From positions 1 to 64,000 of the forward strand of contig JASBUN010000046.1 of assembly GCA_030147845.1 (NCBI GenBank): DNA of 64,000 nt, read 5' to 3'. Positions 1-9,424 of this stretch are shown here, one piece after another. The first letter of the stretch is position 1; the number at the start of each line of letters is the position of its first letter. The stretch comes from Gammaproteobacteria bacterium (GTDB taxonomy: Bacteria > Pseudomonadota > Gammaproteobacteria > JASBUN01). The notes under the pieces are model-generated. The model worked only from the letters and a program-made list of their open reading frames with translations. It searched no databases and was not told where the DNA came from. The position numbers were made by a program, and so were the translations under genes.

Positions 1-2708
1 CCGGCTTGCGCCAACGCGTAAGCGACGTGATATCGAATCTCGGCTGATTTAGGCAACAGTTTGGAAGCCTTTTGCAACAGATCCAGCCCGCGTTCGTTCT
101 GACCATGTCGCGCCAACATCCAACCAAGCGTGTCCATGATCGCCGGGCTCTTGGGCCGCTGTTTGTATGCTTTCTCCGCCAAGCTTAGCGCACGCGCATC
201 GTGTTTGGCGTCGTATAGGACCGCAAGATTATTTAACGCCATAGCGTTTTGGTCATTCTGTTTGAGTACCGCTTCGTACTCGGCAATCGCGCGCGCAGTA
301 TCTCCAGCCGACTGATAAGCCGCCGCCAAATAGGTGCGGGTACTCAAGTCGTTCGGATGTTGGCTCAACCAATCATGGATCGTTTTGCTCGCCCGAGCCT
401 TATCACCCGCGCGCAGTAGCGCTTGGTGCAATTTTCTTACTGTCGAGCCGTTAGCCTGCAGTTTAAGGGCCTGCTGGTAGCGATCGGCAGCCTGCTGATT
501 GCGGCCTTGGGCCATCAGCATATCGCCTTCCGCTAAATACCCGGCTGGTTGATCGGGCACTTGTTTTTGAACGCGCCGCGCGAGATCCATGCCCTGCGCA
601 TAACGCCCGCTCTGAACATCGAGTGATACTAATGTGAGCTGCGCCTGCAGGTAGGTGGGCTGTAGCTCAAGCGCCTTGTTAAGAGACGCGCGCCCGTCCT
701 CATCGTTGCCTGTGGCGATTTGAATGACTCCTAATCGGTAATGGGCGGTCGCCGAATCGGGCCGGCGTCGAGTCATCTCGGTGTAGGTAGCCAATGCGGC
801 CTTCTGCTGGCCCGCTGCGAGTTGCGCGGCGCCCACCAAATCCAGTGCGTCGATGCTATCCGGATTCGCATTTTGTGCAGCTTGCGCTGCCGCAAGCGCG
901 TTGGTGGAGTCTTTTTTCCGCAGGTAATAGCGCACTAGAGCGCTACGCGCTTGTATCGATTTCGGATGTGCCTGCACCGCCTTGTTCAACCAGCTTAATG
1001 CATCGGCATCGTTGCCATCGGTCGATGCCAGGCCCGCGAGGTTAAGCATCGCCGGCAGATTATCACGGTGATCTGCGAGAATTCCTTCCAAGCGCTTACG
1101 TGCCGCAGCCGGCTGTTTCTCTCGCACATCGAGTCGAGCCAAATTCATGGCCGCCGGGACATAATCGTGCTTAACGCTGAGTGCTTTCTCGAAACTCGCG
1201 CGTGCCCCACGTGAATCGCCTTTACCGAGATATGCAACACCTTCCATATTGTAAACGACTGGATTGTCCGCCTGCTTTTTGCCCCATGCTTCGGCAAACT
1301 GCAAGGCCTTGTCATACTCCCGCCGGGATAGATAGGTCACCACCAGCAGCGCGTCCGCTCGCGTGGCCTGCGGCGCCGACTTCGCCGCCGATTCGAGATC
1401 GGCAATACCCTGTTCTGTATCGCCCAAGGCCAGTCGATTGATCCCCAGCTGAGTACGGATGCCGACATCCTTCGGATCGATCGATGCGGCGCGCTCCAGA
1501 TACTCCGTAGCTACGGAATATCGCTTAAGGTCCATATTGGCTTGCGCCGCCAACACCAAGATCTGCGGCTGCACCGGCGTCCTGGCCAGCGCGGACTCCA
1601 AAACTTTGAGCGCCACGTCAGGTTGTTTGAGTTTCAAGTTGGTTTTCGCCAACAACTCCTGGGCCGGCACCAAATCGGGTACGCTGGTCAACACGCTGCC
1701 GAGATACTGTCGTGCTTGCTCGTAGTGGCCTTGAGCATAATGATCCGCGCCAAGATAAAATAGCACCGGCAGATAGTTTGGGGCGTATTTCAGCGCTTCT
1801 TCGAACGAGGTTTGCGCGGAGGCATAATCTGCCGTACGGAACTGTAGCAAGCCCTGCGCGTAGTACACGCCTGGGTGCCGTATCCGACGCTTTTTGAGCA
1901 CCTCGATATCGGCCTTGGCGGCGGTAAAGTCCTTCTCGGCGATATAGGCGAATGCGCGCTTGAGATAATAGGCCGCGTTATTAGACTGGCTTTCGATGGC
2001 CTTGGTGTATGCCGCGGCTGCCTGCTTGTTGTCACCGCTTTCGCCATCGACGTCGCCCATTACGCTCCAGGCTTCAGCCGACTTCGGCTTTGACTTGAGT
2101 ATGCCCTGCAGCAGCGTGCGTGCGGCATCAAAATCACGTTTGGCGGCGGCAAGCCTAGCTTGGCCGATCACGGCATCATCGAAATCCGGCACCAATGCGA
2201 GCGCGTCGGCAAATGCCTTACCCGCATCGGCCTGCTTTCCCAGTTGCAGAAAAACATTCCCTCTGAGGACAAGCAACTCGGCGTTTTCGGCTTTGGACAG
2301 GCCACTACGCGTATGCGCAAGCTTCAGGGCCTCGTCATATTGGTGTTGCAGAATCTTCGCGCGCACCAGGGGAATAGCAATGGCGTCGTCGTCGATGCCC
2401 AGCTCGCGCGCTCTGACGAGTTCTTTTTCGGCGGCCGGGCCATTACCGAGTTCCGCATAGGTCTTGCCGAGAAGCCAGCGCGCCTCGGGGTTCTTCGGGT
2501 TCGCCACCAAGGCGTTTTTCAATTCGATAACACTCGCAGACAGGTTACCCTTGTCGCGATAATCTTTAGCGCGACTTACATACTGAGTATCCGTCAGATC
2601 GTGCTGGCCGCAACCGACCAAACCGGTCGATACCCAAAGCGCCAACACACTTAGCACAAGCAAACGAACCCAACCAAATCTGTCTTCATTCATTAATTCG
2701 TATGACAT
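1..2708 (-). CDS. prsT: PrsT-type TPR lipoprotein of the PEP-CTERM/XrtA system (3' end outside window)
   Basis: The ORF track misses this gene because it is open at the window edge. The minus strand reads from an ATG at 2708 (MSYELMNEDRFGW) to base 1 with no stop, about 902 residues. A signal peptide ends in a lipobox (STGLVGC, Cys near residue 33), so an envelope lipoprotein is likely. The rest is tetratricopeptide repeats with the periodic A/L/P pattern of the PEP-CTERM TPR lipoprotein family. The visible end (LLQKASKLLPKSAEIRYH) aligns with the C-terminal part of the next gene (LLQTAASHSPNTAEIRYH), so only about 30 residues should be missing. AAGGGA lies about 13 nt before the ATG; an alternative ATG is at 2693. 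Known for the family: associated with exosortase/EPS loci, biochemical role unclear. It follows a paralogue after a 178-bp gap holding a family-A repeat. Confidence 0.88.
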   Translation of the reverse strand, partial: MSYELMNEDRFGWVRLLVLSVLALWVSTGLVGCGQHDLTDTQYVSRAKDYRDKGNLSASVIELKNALVANPKNPEARWLLGKTYAELGNGPAAEKELVRARELGIDDDAIAIPLVRAKILQHQYDEALKLAHTRSGLSKAENAELLVLRGNVFLQLGKQADAGKAFADALALVPDFDDAVIGQARLAAAKRDFDAARTLLQGILKSKPKSAEAWSVMGDVDGESGDNKQAAAAYTKAIESQSNNAAYYLKRAFAYIAEKDFTAAKADIEVLKKRRIRHPGVYYAQGLLQFRTADYASAQTSFEEALKYAPNYLPVLFYLGADHYAQGHYEQARQYLGSVLTSVPDLVPAQELLAKTNLKLKQPDVALKVLESALARTPVQPQILVLAAQANMDLKRYSVATEYLERAASIDPKDVGIRTQLGINRLALGDTEQGIADLESAAKSAPQATRADALLVVTYLSRREYDKALQFAEAWGKKQADNPVVYNMEGVAYLGKGDSRGARASFEKALSVKHDYVPAAMNLARLDVREKQPAAARKRLEGILADHRDNLPAMLNLAGLASTDGNDADALSWLNKAVQAHPKSIQARSALVRYYLRKKDSTNALAAAQAAQNANPDSIDALDLVGAAQLAAGQQKAALATYTEMTRRRPDSATAHYRLGVIQIATGNDEDGRASLNKALELQPTYLQAQLTLVSLDVQSGRYAQGMDLARRVQKQVPDQPAGYLAEGDMLMAQGRNQQAADRYQQALKLQANGSTVRKLHQALLRAGDKARASKTIHDWLSQHPNDLSTRTYLAAAYQSAGDTARAIAEYEAVLKQNDQNAMALNNLAVLYDAKHDARALSLAEKAYKQRPKSPAIMDTLGWMLARHGQNERGLDLLQKASKLLPKSAEIRYHVAYALAQA

Positions 2709-2775
2709 TATTTGTCCCAATCCCTTAGCAGTACATTTGTTTCCCGCAAGCCCAACATGTGCTCGAAATCGCCCC

Positions 2776-2876
2776 CAGGGGCCGGTTGGATTTAGACGAC
2801 GGTAGTAAAGGAAAGCAAGTTTGAGGCGAAATGGCTTTCCTGCTGTGGATCAGTCTAAGTCCGACACGATCCTAAC
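2776..2876. repeat. Family-A intergenic repeat, copy A1 (diverged)
   Basis: This lies between the two prsT-like genes. It contains ATTTAGACGACGG on the left, the core AAGCAAGTTTGAGGCGAAAT and the right end CTAAGTCCGACACGATCCTA, which match the family-A ends and core seen at 9.2, 13.9, 28.3, 53.7 and 55.0 kb. The left terminus is degraded. No ORF is present. Confidence 0.6.
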
Positions 2877-2886
2877 GACCTGAATC

Positions 2887-5682
2887 TCATTTAATGCGCG
2901 CCAACAGCGCTCGCGCGTCGTCCGCCTCCGCGAATTGTGCGTTCGAACGCAACAAGCGCGTCAGTTCCTTGCGCGCCTCATCGCGCTGGCCGTTCTGCTC
3001 CAGCGCGGCGGCGAGATGATATCGAATCTCGGCGGTATTCGGCGAGTGCGATGCCGCCGTCTGCAACAACTGCAGCGCCTGCTTCGGTTTACCTGTTTTC
3101 AGCAAAATCCAGCCATAGGTATCCGCAATGGCGGGCGATTTCGGCGCCAGCGCATGAGCCTTGGCGGCATATTCACTGGCACGCGCATCGCCGCGCTGTA
3201 AATACAACCAAGCCATGTTATTCCAAATAGCCGCGTTATCCGGCTGCGCCTGCCGGACCAAGTCGTATTCACGCAAGGCGGCATCGATTTGATTTTGACT
3301 TTGATACAGCTGCGCCAAAATTATCCGCGCACCGCTATCTTTCGGCTGCTTCGCACACCAATCGACCAACACCGATATAGCACCGGTGGGGTCATTCGAT
3401 TTCTGTAGCGTCTGCGCCAGCGACGCCGCAAGCCACGAGCTGGGCGTTCTATCGTAGGCCTGCTGGTAGCTCTGCGCCGCCGCCGCGTATTGTTTTGCCT
3501 TATTCTGAACGTTGCCTTGCAGTTGGTATCCTATACCGGATTTCGAATCCAGCTGCTGGATTTTGCGGGCCAGCTCGGTGGCTTTATCGTTATTGCCATC
3601 GTTTAGTTCAAGATCGCTAAGCATGGCCAGTGCAGCAATGTTTTTTGGGTGCTCGCGCACTACCGCCGTAATGGTCCTGCGCGCCTGATCGCGGTCTTTT
3701 TGCACAATATACGCCCGCGCCACCAGCAGCTGCGCATCGATATTTTTCGGCTGCAGATCGGCCAAACGTTTGAATGTTACAACCGCGCTGGCAGTCTCAC
3801 CGGCAGCGAGCTGCGCATCGCCCAGCAGCTTCAATACGCCCGGGTTGTTACGATGTGCGTCCTCCAATTGCCGCGCCGCCGACAGACCCTTTAGTGCGTC
3901 ACCATTGGCGAGATAATAGCGCGTTAATAAAACGCCGGGCTCAATCGCATTGGGATTGGCATCACGTGCCTTGATCACCAAAGCGCGGGCGGCGTCGGGC
4001 TTTCCGCTACGTTCCTCCAGTGCTGCCAAGCCGAGTAGCGCGCCCATATTGCCGGGCTTCTGCTTTAACGCAAGTTGGTACTGTGCGCGGGCAGCGTCGG
4101 GCTTATGGTCCTTCTCCGCCATTTTTGCCAGATTTATATACGCGGTAACATATTTCGGATCCAGCTCCAGCGCTTTATTCAGGTGCGCGCGCGCCTGGGT
4201 CCGGTCGCCTTTACCGATGTACGCTACGGCGAGTAAATTCTGCGCCACCGGGCTATCGGCATGCCGTTTTGCCATCGCCTCGCCCAGTGTTAGTGCTTTA
4301 TCGAAATGCCGCCGTTGAATTTCGACCAGGATGAGAAGCACATCGGCCTGAACCGGCGCAGAACCCATATCGACCGCCGCCTGAAGATCGGAAACAGCTT
4401 GACTGGTCTTGCCTAGAGCCAAGTTGCCGACGCCAAGCTGCATGCGTATGGCGGCCATATCCGGCGCCAGCTTCGCCGCCTTACTCAAATACTCCGTACC
4501 GCGGGCGAAATCGCGCTTCTGGTAGTAAGCAGACCCGATCAAGGCAAGTAACTGCGCGTCGCGCGGCGCCGCCCGCTCTAAAGGAGTCAGTAAAGTCAGC
4601 GCCGCGTTCGGATCACGGCGTTTTAGCCGTACCGCGGCCAACAACTTCGATGCCGGCAGGTAACCTGGCCGCACCGCCAGATAACGCGACAGATCGTCCT
4701 CGGCGGTTTCCAGCCGCCCTTGCGCGTACGCCACCGCGCCCGCCAACAGGCGTGCCGGAGCATAGTTGGGTGCACTTCTGAGGGCCAGCTCGAGATTTGA
4801 TCGCGCCGTATCATAGTCCTTGTTCTGGAATGCCAGGACAGCATTGAAGTATTGCACCAGCGGATGACTCGGGACGCGCTGGTTGAGCCATTCGAGTGCA
4901 TTCTTCGCTTCTGAGTATTGTCCGAGCGCCAGCATTGTAGAGAGCTGCGCCAAACGCGCACCGACGTGACCAGGGTTAATCGATACGGCCTTGGAAAACG
5001 CCTCCAAGGCGTCCTTCAATTTGCCGTCGATCAACAGCAGCTCCCCGTGCAGCACCAGTGGCTCCGCGCGCTCCGGCGCGACAAGCATGGCCTTTCGCAC
5101 ATACCCCGTTGCCGCCGCACGGTCCTTGTGTACCATGGCGATTTGTGCCGCCGCCAAAAGTACGTCGGCGTCCGCATCGGAGAGTTTTAACGCCTGTTGT
5201 ATCGACGATTGTGCTAAATCGTTATTACCGCGCATGAGTTCCGCACGTGCGCGCAGCGCCAAAACGATCGCATGTACGTTGCTGCTGTCCTTACCGTCCT
5301 CCTTGATCTCATCGAGCACCGCTTTGGCATTGCCCCTATCCAAGTAAGCGGTTCCCAGCGGGCGTATCCACTTGGAACGCGCCACACCCAATGCTCGGGC
5401 CCGTCGCAACTCCTTTTCCGCATCGGCAGATTGCCCCAGCTTCAGATAGGTGGTGCCCAACAATAGGCGCGCTTGCGCGTCATTCGGATTGGCCTGCAAC
5501 GCGTTCTTCAGCTGGATGACGGCCGCCCGATTTTTGCCTTGGCTTAAAAAGCGCTGCGCAGATTGCGCGTAGTCGGTGGTCGCGCCGGCGACGCCGGCGT
5601 ATGTCATCAGAACGCAAACCATCGCAAAAGCCAAACCTGCCCGCCGTTCGATTCGATAGTGCCCTATCCCGATATTTTCCAT
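2887..5682 (-). CDS. prsT: PrsT-like TPR-repeat protein, second tandem copy, exported without a lipobox
   Basis: A 931-residue tetratricopeptide protein, paralogous to its downstream neighbour. The track start (969 aa) overlaps prsR; the better start is the ATG at 5682 (MENIGIGHYRIERR), preceded by GGAGAGGCACT. An N-terminal hydrophobic segment (AGLAFAMVCVLMTYAGVAGA) looks like a signal-peptidase I signal. Unlike the first copy it has no lipobox cysteine, so the two products may sit in different envelope locations. TPR units fill the remainder, for example ALELDPKYVTAYINLAKMAE near residue 500. It lies 55 bp downstream of prsR and is probably co-transcribed. Family knowledge: PrsT accompanies PrsK/PrsR in XrtA exopolysaccharide systems; its exact job is not established. 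Confidence 0.88.
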   Translation of the reverse strand: MENIGIGHYRIERRAGLAFAMVCVLMTYAGVAGATTDYAQSAQRFLSQGKNRAAVIQLKNALQANPNDAQARLLLGTTYLKLGQSADAEKELRRARALGVARSKWIRPLGTAYLDRGNAKAVLDEIKEDGKDSSNVHAIVLALRARAELMRGNNDLAQSSIQQALKLSDADADVLLAAAQIAMVHKDRAAATGYVRKAMLVAPERAEPLVLHGELLLIDGKLKDALEAFSKAVSINPGHVGARLAQLSTMLALGQYSEAKNALEWLNQRVPSHPLVQYFNAVLAFQNKDYDTARSNLELALRSAPNYAPARLLAGAVAYAQGRLETAEDDLSRYLAVRPGYLPASKLLAAVRLKRRDPNAALTLLTPLERAAPRDAQLLALIGSAYYQKRDFARGTEYLSKAAKLAPDMAAIRMQLGVGNLALGKTSQAVSDLQAAVDMGSAPVQADVLLILVEIQRRHFDKALTLGEAMAKRHADSPVAQNLLAVAYIGKGDRTQARAHLNKALELDPKYVTAYINLAKMAEKDHKPDAARAQYQLALKQKPGNMGALLGLAALEERSGKPDAARALVIKARDANPNAIEPGVLLTRYYLANGDALKGLSAARQLEDAHRNNPGVLKLLGDAQLAAGETASAVVTFKRLADLQPKNIDAQLLVARAYIVQKDRDQARRTITAVVREHPKNIAALAMLSDLELNDGNNDKATELARKIQQLDSKSGIGYQLQGNVQNKAKQYAAAAQSYQQAYDRTPSSWLAASLAQTLQKSNDPTGAISVLVDWCAKQPKDSGARIILAQLYQSQNQIDAALREYDLVRQAQPDNAAIWNNMAWLYLQRGDARASEYAAKAHALAPKSPAIADTYGWILLKTGKPKQALQLLQTAASHSPNTAEIRYHLAAALEQNGQRDEARKELTRLLRSNAQFAEADDARALLARIK

Positions 5683-5737
5683 AGTGCCTCTCCAACCGAA
5701 TTTTTCGGTTTTTATACTACCGTTGCGCGCAGCGTCG

Positions 5738-7093
5738 TTACTCGCGCATCTGATACTTATCCAGCAATGCGTAGAGTGTCGGACGGGTGACACCAAGAAT
5801 TTCCGCGGCGCGGGTTAAATTACCCTCGACAATACTCAACGCACGCGACAGCGCGCGGCGCTCGGCTTCCTCCCGAACTTCACGTAAATTGAACGGAATA
5901 CGCTCCGATTCCGGCACGCCGAGTTCCAGGTCTTCGGCGGTGATCTGCGCGCCCTCCGCCATGATCACTGCACGTTTGACTCGATTCTCCAACTCGCGAA
6001 CATTCCCCGGCCATGCATACGACTCCAGTGCCGCAAGTCCGTCCTTGCTGAATCCGCTCGCGGCGCATCCGTTGGTTTTCGAGAACCGTTGTAGAAACTC
6101 CATCGCGAGCACCACCGCATCACCTTGGCGACGCCGCAATGGCGGAACCTCGACCGTAATCTCGCTAATGCGGTAATATAAATCTTCCCGAAACAGGCCT
6201 TCACGGATCAGGCCGGTAAGATCCTGATGAGTTGCGCACACTACACGAACGTCGACCGGGATCTCCTGACGTCCACCGACTCGTTCAATGACACGCTCTT
6301 GAAGAAAACGCAATAATTTGCCTTGCAGCGACAACGGCAAATCACCCACTTCGTCCAAAAACAGCGTGCCGCCATCTGCGTACTCGATTTTACCTTTGGT
6401 CTGTTTTCCGGCGCCTGTAAACGCACCCTTCTCATAACCGAACAACTCGCTCTCCAGCAGTGTTTCCGGGATAGCCGCGCAATTGATGGCGACAAAATTC
6501 CCTTCCGCACGACCACCCAACGAATAGATGGCACGCGCAAGCAGCTCCTTGCCCGTGCCGCTCTCGCCCAATATCAGTACGGTCACATCCGTTGGCGCAA
6601 CTTTCTCGACCGTGCGGCAAACTTTCAATAATTCCGGGCTCGATCCAATGATGCCGGTCAGTGGCGAGCGCTCCAGTTTGCCCCACAAACGTCGGTTTTC
6701 ACTCTCAAGCTCAAATAGCCGGTAGGCACGTTCGACGATCAAACTAAGAATTTCCGCATCGACCGGCTTTTGATAAAAATCGTAAGCGCCAAGCGCCACG
6801 GCCTTCACCGCGTTTTCACGATCCTCATTGCCGGTCACGACGATGACTTTGGTGTGCGGTGCCAGCCGGAGTATCTCCTCGAGTGTGGCTAGACCCTCTG
6901 AAGCGTTGGTGGGATCGGGCGGCAACCCCAAGTCGAGGGTGACTACGGCCGGCTCGTGGCGGCGCAGCTCCGTAATTGCGCTGTTGCGGTCACCCGCGAC
7001 GACAACATCGAAATTCTCAAAACACCAGCGCAGCTGGCTCTGTAGTCCGGCGTCATCTTCGACTATCAGCAACTTTCGGCTTTCGGGGCTCAC
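5738..7093 (-). CDS. prsR: PEP-CTERM-box sigma-54 response regulator PrsR
   Basis: A transcription factor of 451 residues with three domains. The receiver (about 7-125) has the acidic pair VEDD and phospho-Asp in VVTLDLGLP. The sigma-54 AAA+ domain (about 145-380) has Walker A GESGTGKE and the sigma-54 contact loop GAFTGA. A Fis-type helix-turn-helix lies at the C terminus (NLTRAAEILGVTRPTLYALL). I start it at a GTG at 7093 whose GTGA overlaps the prsK stop, implying translational coupling; the track start adds 43 unlikely residues. Family role: phosphorylated by PrsK, it activates sigma-54 promoters of PEP-CTERM/EPS genes. I found no convincing -24/-12 site upstream of the prs or sugar transferase genes here, so its targets may lie outside the window. 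Confidence 0.92.
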   Translation of the reverse strand: MSPESRKLLIVEDDAGLQSQLRWCFENFDVVVAGDRNSAITELRRHEPAVVTLDLGLPPDPTNASEGLATLEEILRLAPHTKVIVVTGNEDRENAVKAVALGAYDFYQKPVDAEILSLIVERAYRLFELESENRRLWGKLERSPLTGIIGSSPELLKVCRTVEKVAPTDVTVLILGESGTGKELLARAIYSLGGRAEGNFVAINCAAIPETLLESELFGYEKGAFTGAGKQTKGKIEYADGGTLFLDEVGDLPLSLQGKLLRFLQERVIERVGGRQEIPVDVRVVCATHQDLTGLIREGLFREDLYYRISEITVEVPPLRRRQGDAVVLAMEFLQRFSKTNGCAASGFSKDGLAALESYAWPGNVRELENRVKRAVIMAEGAQITAEDLELGVPESERIPFNLREVREEAERRALSRALSIVEGNLTRAAEILGVTRPTLYALLDKYQMRE

Positions 7094-9222
7094 TGGGCTA
7101 GCCTGGCCATGTTGCTCTCCTTCTGCTGTTCCGGAGCATCCCGATACAGCGGAAGAATGATCTGGAATGTCGTTCCCACCCCGTACTCGCTCTTTACCTG
7201 CATATCCCCACCCTGTGCCCATACGAACTCCCGACTTTCAAATACACCAATGCCCATGCCCGCGTTACCCTTTGTGGTATCAAATGGCCGGAACAATCGC
7301 TCGCGTAGAAATTGAGGTTCCATACCGCAACCGGTATCCTCGATCTCGATCACCGCGTCTACGCCCTTGTTATACGCGCGCACCACGACTGTGCCCGCAT
7401 CCGGTGTGGCGTCCTGAGCATTCTGAATAATATGCGCAATAACATCGCGTAATTGATCGCGCTCCGTCAACAACAAAACCGGCTCCGCACCCACCTGCAT
7501 CGCCACCGATGGCTGGCGCGAAGCACTCAAAGCAACCGCATCGCGCAGGACATCGCCCAACGCAACAATCTCCTTGCCGCCGTCATCGCGTCGTCCTTTG
7601 CGAAGCTGCGCAAGCATTCTGGTCATCCTGTTTGTCGCATTCTCCACGGTACGAATCGCATCTTCCATAAAAGCCGGCTTGCCCATGTGCTTTTCTGCAT
7701 TCGATACCACCAAGGCAAGTTGCGCAATGACGTTCTTCAAATCATGCACAACATAAGACGAAAACCGATTAAACGCCTCAAATTGGCGCGCATTCATTAA
7801 CGCCAAACTGGTTTCCAGCAGGGCGACGTAACTGGCCAACTGTAACCCCACGGTCTTCAATAAGTCGCGATCCTCCCAATTGATCGACCGCGGCGCGCGA
7901 GGATTGGATAAAACGACAAAAGCAAGCAATTCCTCTTGCTGTATGAGCGGAACGATCAGCCAGGCACGCTCCATTCCTTTTAGCCAATCCGGCAGCTCGA
8001 GACTACCGTAGTCCTCGGGTTGGGACTCGTACTCACGCAGATTAATGATCCACTGGCGTTCCGTCATGAAACTCACTAATGGCGCGTCACCCTTGACATT
8101 ATCCGCGACCGGCTCGTTCATGTTCCAATGTGTCGAGTAAGTGAAGTGGCCGCTCTCGGCTCGCGTCCATAACATGCCGCCCGGACTGTCGACAATATCG
8201 GCCAGCGCGCGAATGACGCGTTCGCGCATGTCACCACCCGTCTCATTCGACGTGAGCGTGCGCGACAACTTCAACCACTCTTCGCGATAATCATATTTAT
8301 AGTTAAAGAAATGCTTGCTAAGAAAGACCTTAGCGCGTGCACGCATCTGACCGGAAAACAGCAAAACCAGTAGTAACGTAATGGCCAAAAATAAGAAGGT
8401 CGCCTGAGCCGTGGCTCCCCAATCGCCACCGTACACACGGATGTAATAACCGGCCGCGGCCATGGCCAACAAATATGTTCCAGCACCGAACAGCGAGGCG
8501 GCATGAAACACCATCTTTCGGGAAACGAAAACATCCAACGACCACTCCGGATTGCGCGCCGCTGAAACCGCCAGCATGGGAACGATAAGCGCATTCACGA
8601 ACCCCCGTGGCTGCCAAAGGCCCCATGCCACCTGTTTGAATAGCAGCGCGTGCGCGTACATAAACAGGTCATACGCAAACATCACGCCGATACCAAGGAA
8701 CAGATATTTAACCGCCCAGCGTCGATCCGGACGCGTGTTGCGAAATAACTGTTCGATCAGCGCGAGACCGACAACGGCGAGCGCCAGATGTCCGGCAATA
8801 CGAAAATCGACACCGACCTCGATCGGCACTCCGATTGCCAGCATGCTGGGAGCCACGTCGGCGAATAACACCAGAGCGGCGAAACCATATACCAGCGGAC
8901 GCGCGTACCGCAAAGCGCTGGTGTGCGGCTCGCGGGCGCCCTCGAGCGGCGCCAGCAGGTGAAACAAGAACGCGAACCAGGCCGCGTTGCGCAGAACTTC
9001 GATAGCGTAATAAGAACGCTCCGCTAACGCGGCGCCGCCCGTGAACGCAAAATAGGCCGCCGACATGGCCCATACCGCACTGGTCGCCACCGCCAATACC
9101 AACAAGCCGCCGTGCAATCGACCGCGCCAACTGGTCAGCAACAGTACGACCAACAGCACGAACAGCACCGCTGCGGTCGCATAACTTGCGATGCCAATGT
9201 TTGCCGTCAAGCCAACATCCAT
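7090..9222 (-). CDS. prsK: PEP-CTERM system membrane histidine kinase PrsK
   Basis: A 710-residue sensor kinase. The N-terminal 290 residues hold about eight hydrophobic segments starting TAAVLFVLLVVLLLTSW. A GAF-like cytoplasmic region follows (about 310-470). The dimerisation/phosphoacceptor helix is SYVVHDLKNVIAQL, and the C-terminal HATPase has N box HIIQNAQDATP, G1 IEDTGCGM and G2 GMGIGVFESREF. The domain order and length fit the XrtA-associated PrsK family, the presumed partner of PrsR, with which it overlaps by 4 nt. The ATG at 9222 is preceded by GGTGGGGAAATATAA. Its upstream gap carries a family-A repeat, so read-through from the sugar transferase gene is uncertain. The signal it senses is unknown. 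Confidence 0.92.
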   Translation of the reverse strand: MDVGLTANIGIASYATAAVLFVLLVVLLLTSWRGRLHGGLLVLAVATSAVWAMSAAYFAFTGGAALAERSYYAIEVLRNAAWFAFLFHLLAPLEGAREPHTSALRYARPLVYGFAALVLFADVAPSMLAIGVPIEVGVDFRIAGHLALAVVGLALIEQLFRNTRPDRRWAVKYLFLGIGVMFAYDLFMYAHALLFKQVAWGLWQPRGFVNALIVPMLAVSAARNPEWSLDVFVSRKMVFHAASLFGAGTYLLAMAAAGYYIRVYGGDWGATAQATFLFLAITLLLVLLFSGQMRARAKVFLSKHFFNYKYDYREEWLKLSRTLTSNETGGDMRERVIRALADIVDSPGGMLWTRAESGHFTYSTHWNMNEPVADNVKGDAPLVSFMTERQWIINLREYESQPEDYGSLELPDWLKGMERAWLIVPLIQQEELLAFVVLSNPRAPRSINWEDRDLLKTVGLQLASYVALLETSLALMNARQFEAFNRFSSYVVHDLKNVIAQLALVVSNAEKHMGKPAFMEDAIRTVENATNRMTRMLAQLRKGRRDDGGKEIVALGDVLRDAVALSASRQPSVAMQVGAEPVLLLTERDQLRDVIAHIIQNAQDATPDAGTVVVRAYNKGVDAVIEIEDTGCGMEPQFLRERLFRPFDTTKGNAGMGIGVFESREFVWAQGGDMQVKSEYGVGTTFQIILPLYRDAPEQQKESNMARLAQ

Positions 9223-9243
9223 TTATATTTCCCCACCCGCTAC

Positions 9244-9341
9244 CTGGGAGCCTGTCGGGCTTAGGACTGATCTGCTGCGAAAAAGCCATTTCGGCCAAAC
9301 TCGCTTGCCCTCATTACGATCGCCTAAGTTCGACACGCTCC
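9244..9341. repeat. Family-A intergenic repeat, copy A2
   Basis: The left terminus GGGAGCCTGTCGGGCTTAGG and right terminus CCTAAGTTCGACACGCTCC form imperfect inverted repeats around a 60-bp core (GCCATTTCGGCCAAACTCGC). The core is in the opposite orientation to copies A3, A5 and A6. It lies between the EpsB-type transferase and prsK, 22 bp before the prsK start. Confidence 0.75.
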
Positions 9342-9424
9342 GAGTACAGCATACGTCTGGCAGTGGGCTAGAGTAAATATCCTCAGGCGCCAATGGCCTA
9401 TGACGAAAGTCGTATGTAGAACGG

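Noticed and set aside
2709-2800. Sigma-54 (-24/-12) promoter for prsT on the minus strand
   Set aside because: GAGCACATGTTGGGCTTGC resembles the pattern but lacks the GG at -24 in the right register; other prs and sugar transferase upstream regions gave nothing better.
5683-5737. Terminator between prsR and the second TPR gene
   Set aside because: AACCGAA/TTCGGTT forms a hairpin, but the T run lies on the plus strand, which carries no gene there; on the coding strand no U tract follows.
130-5790. Many plus-strand ORFs of 60-160 residues over the TPR genes (for example 1996-2460, 3950-4318)
   Set aside because: They lie entirely opposite strong TPR reading frames, have no ribosome-binding sites and read as low-complexity Arg/Ser/Ala sequence typical of antisense shadows in GC-rich DNA.
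5683-5796. Long track start of the second TPR gene (969 aa)
   Set aside because: It would overlap prsR by 59 bp, and the extra residues precede a clear signal peptide with its own ribosome-binding site.
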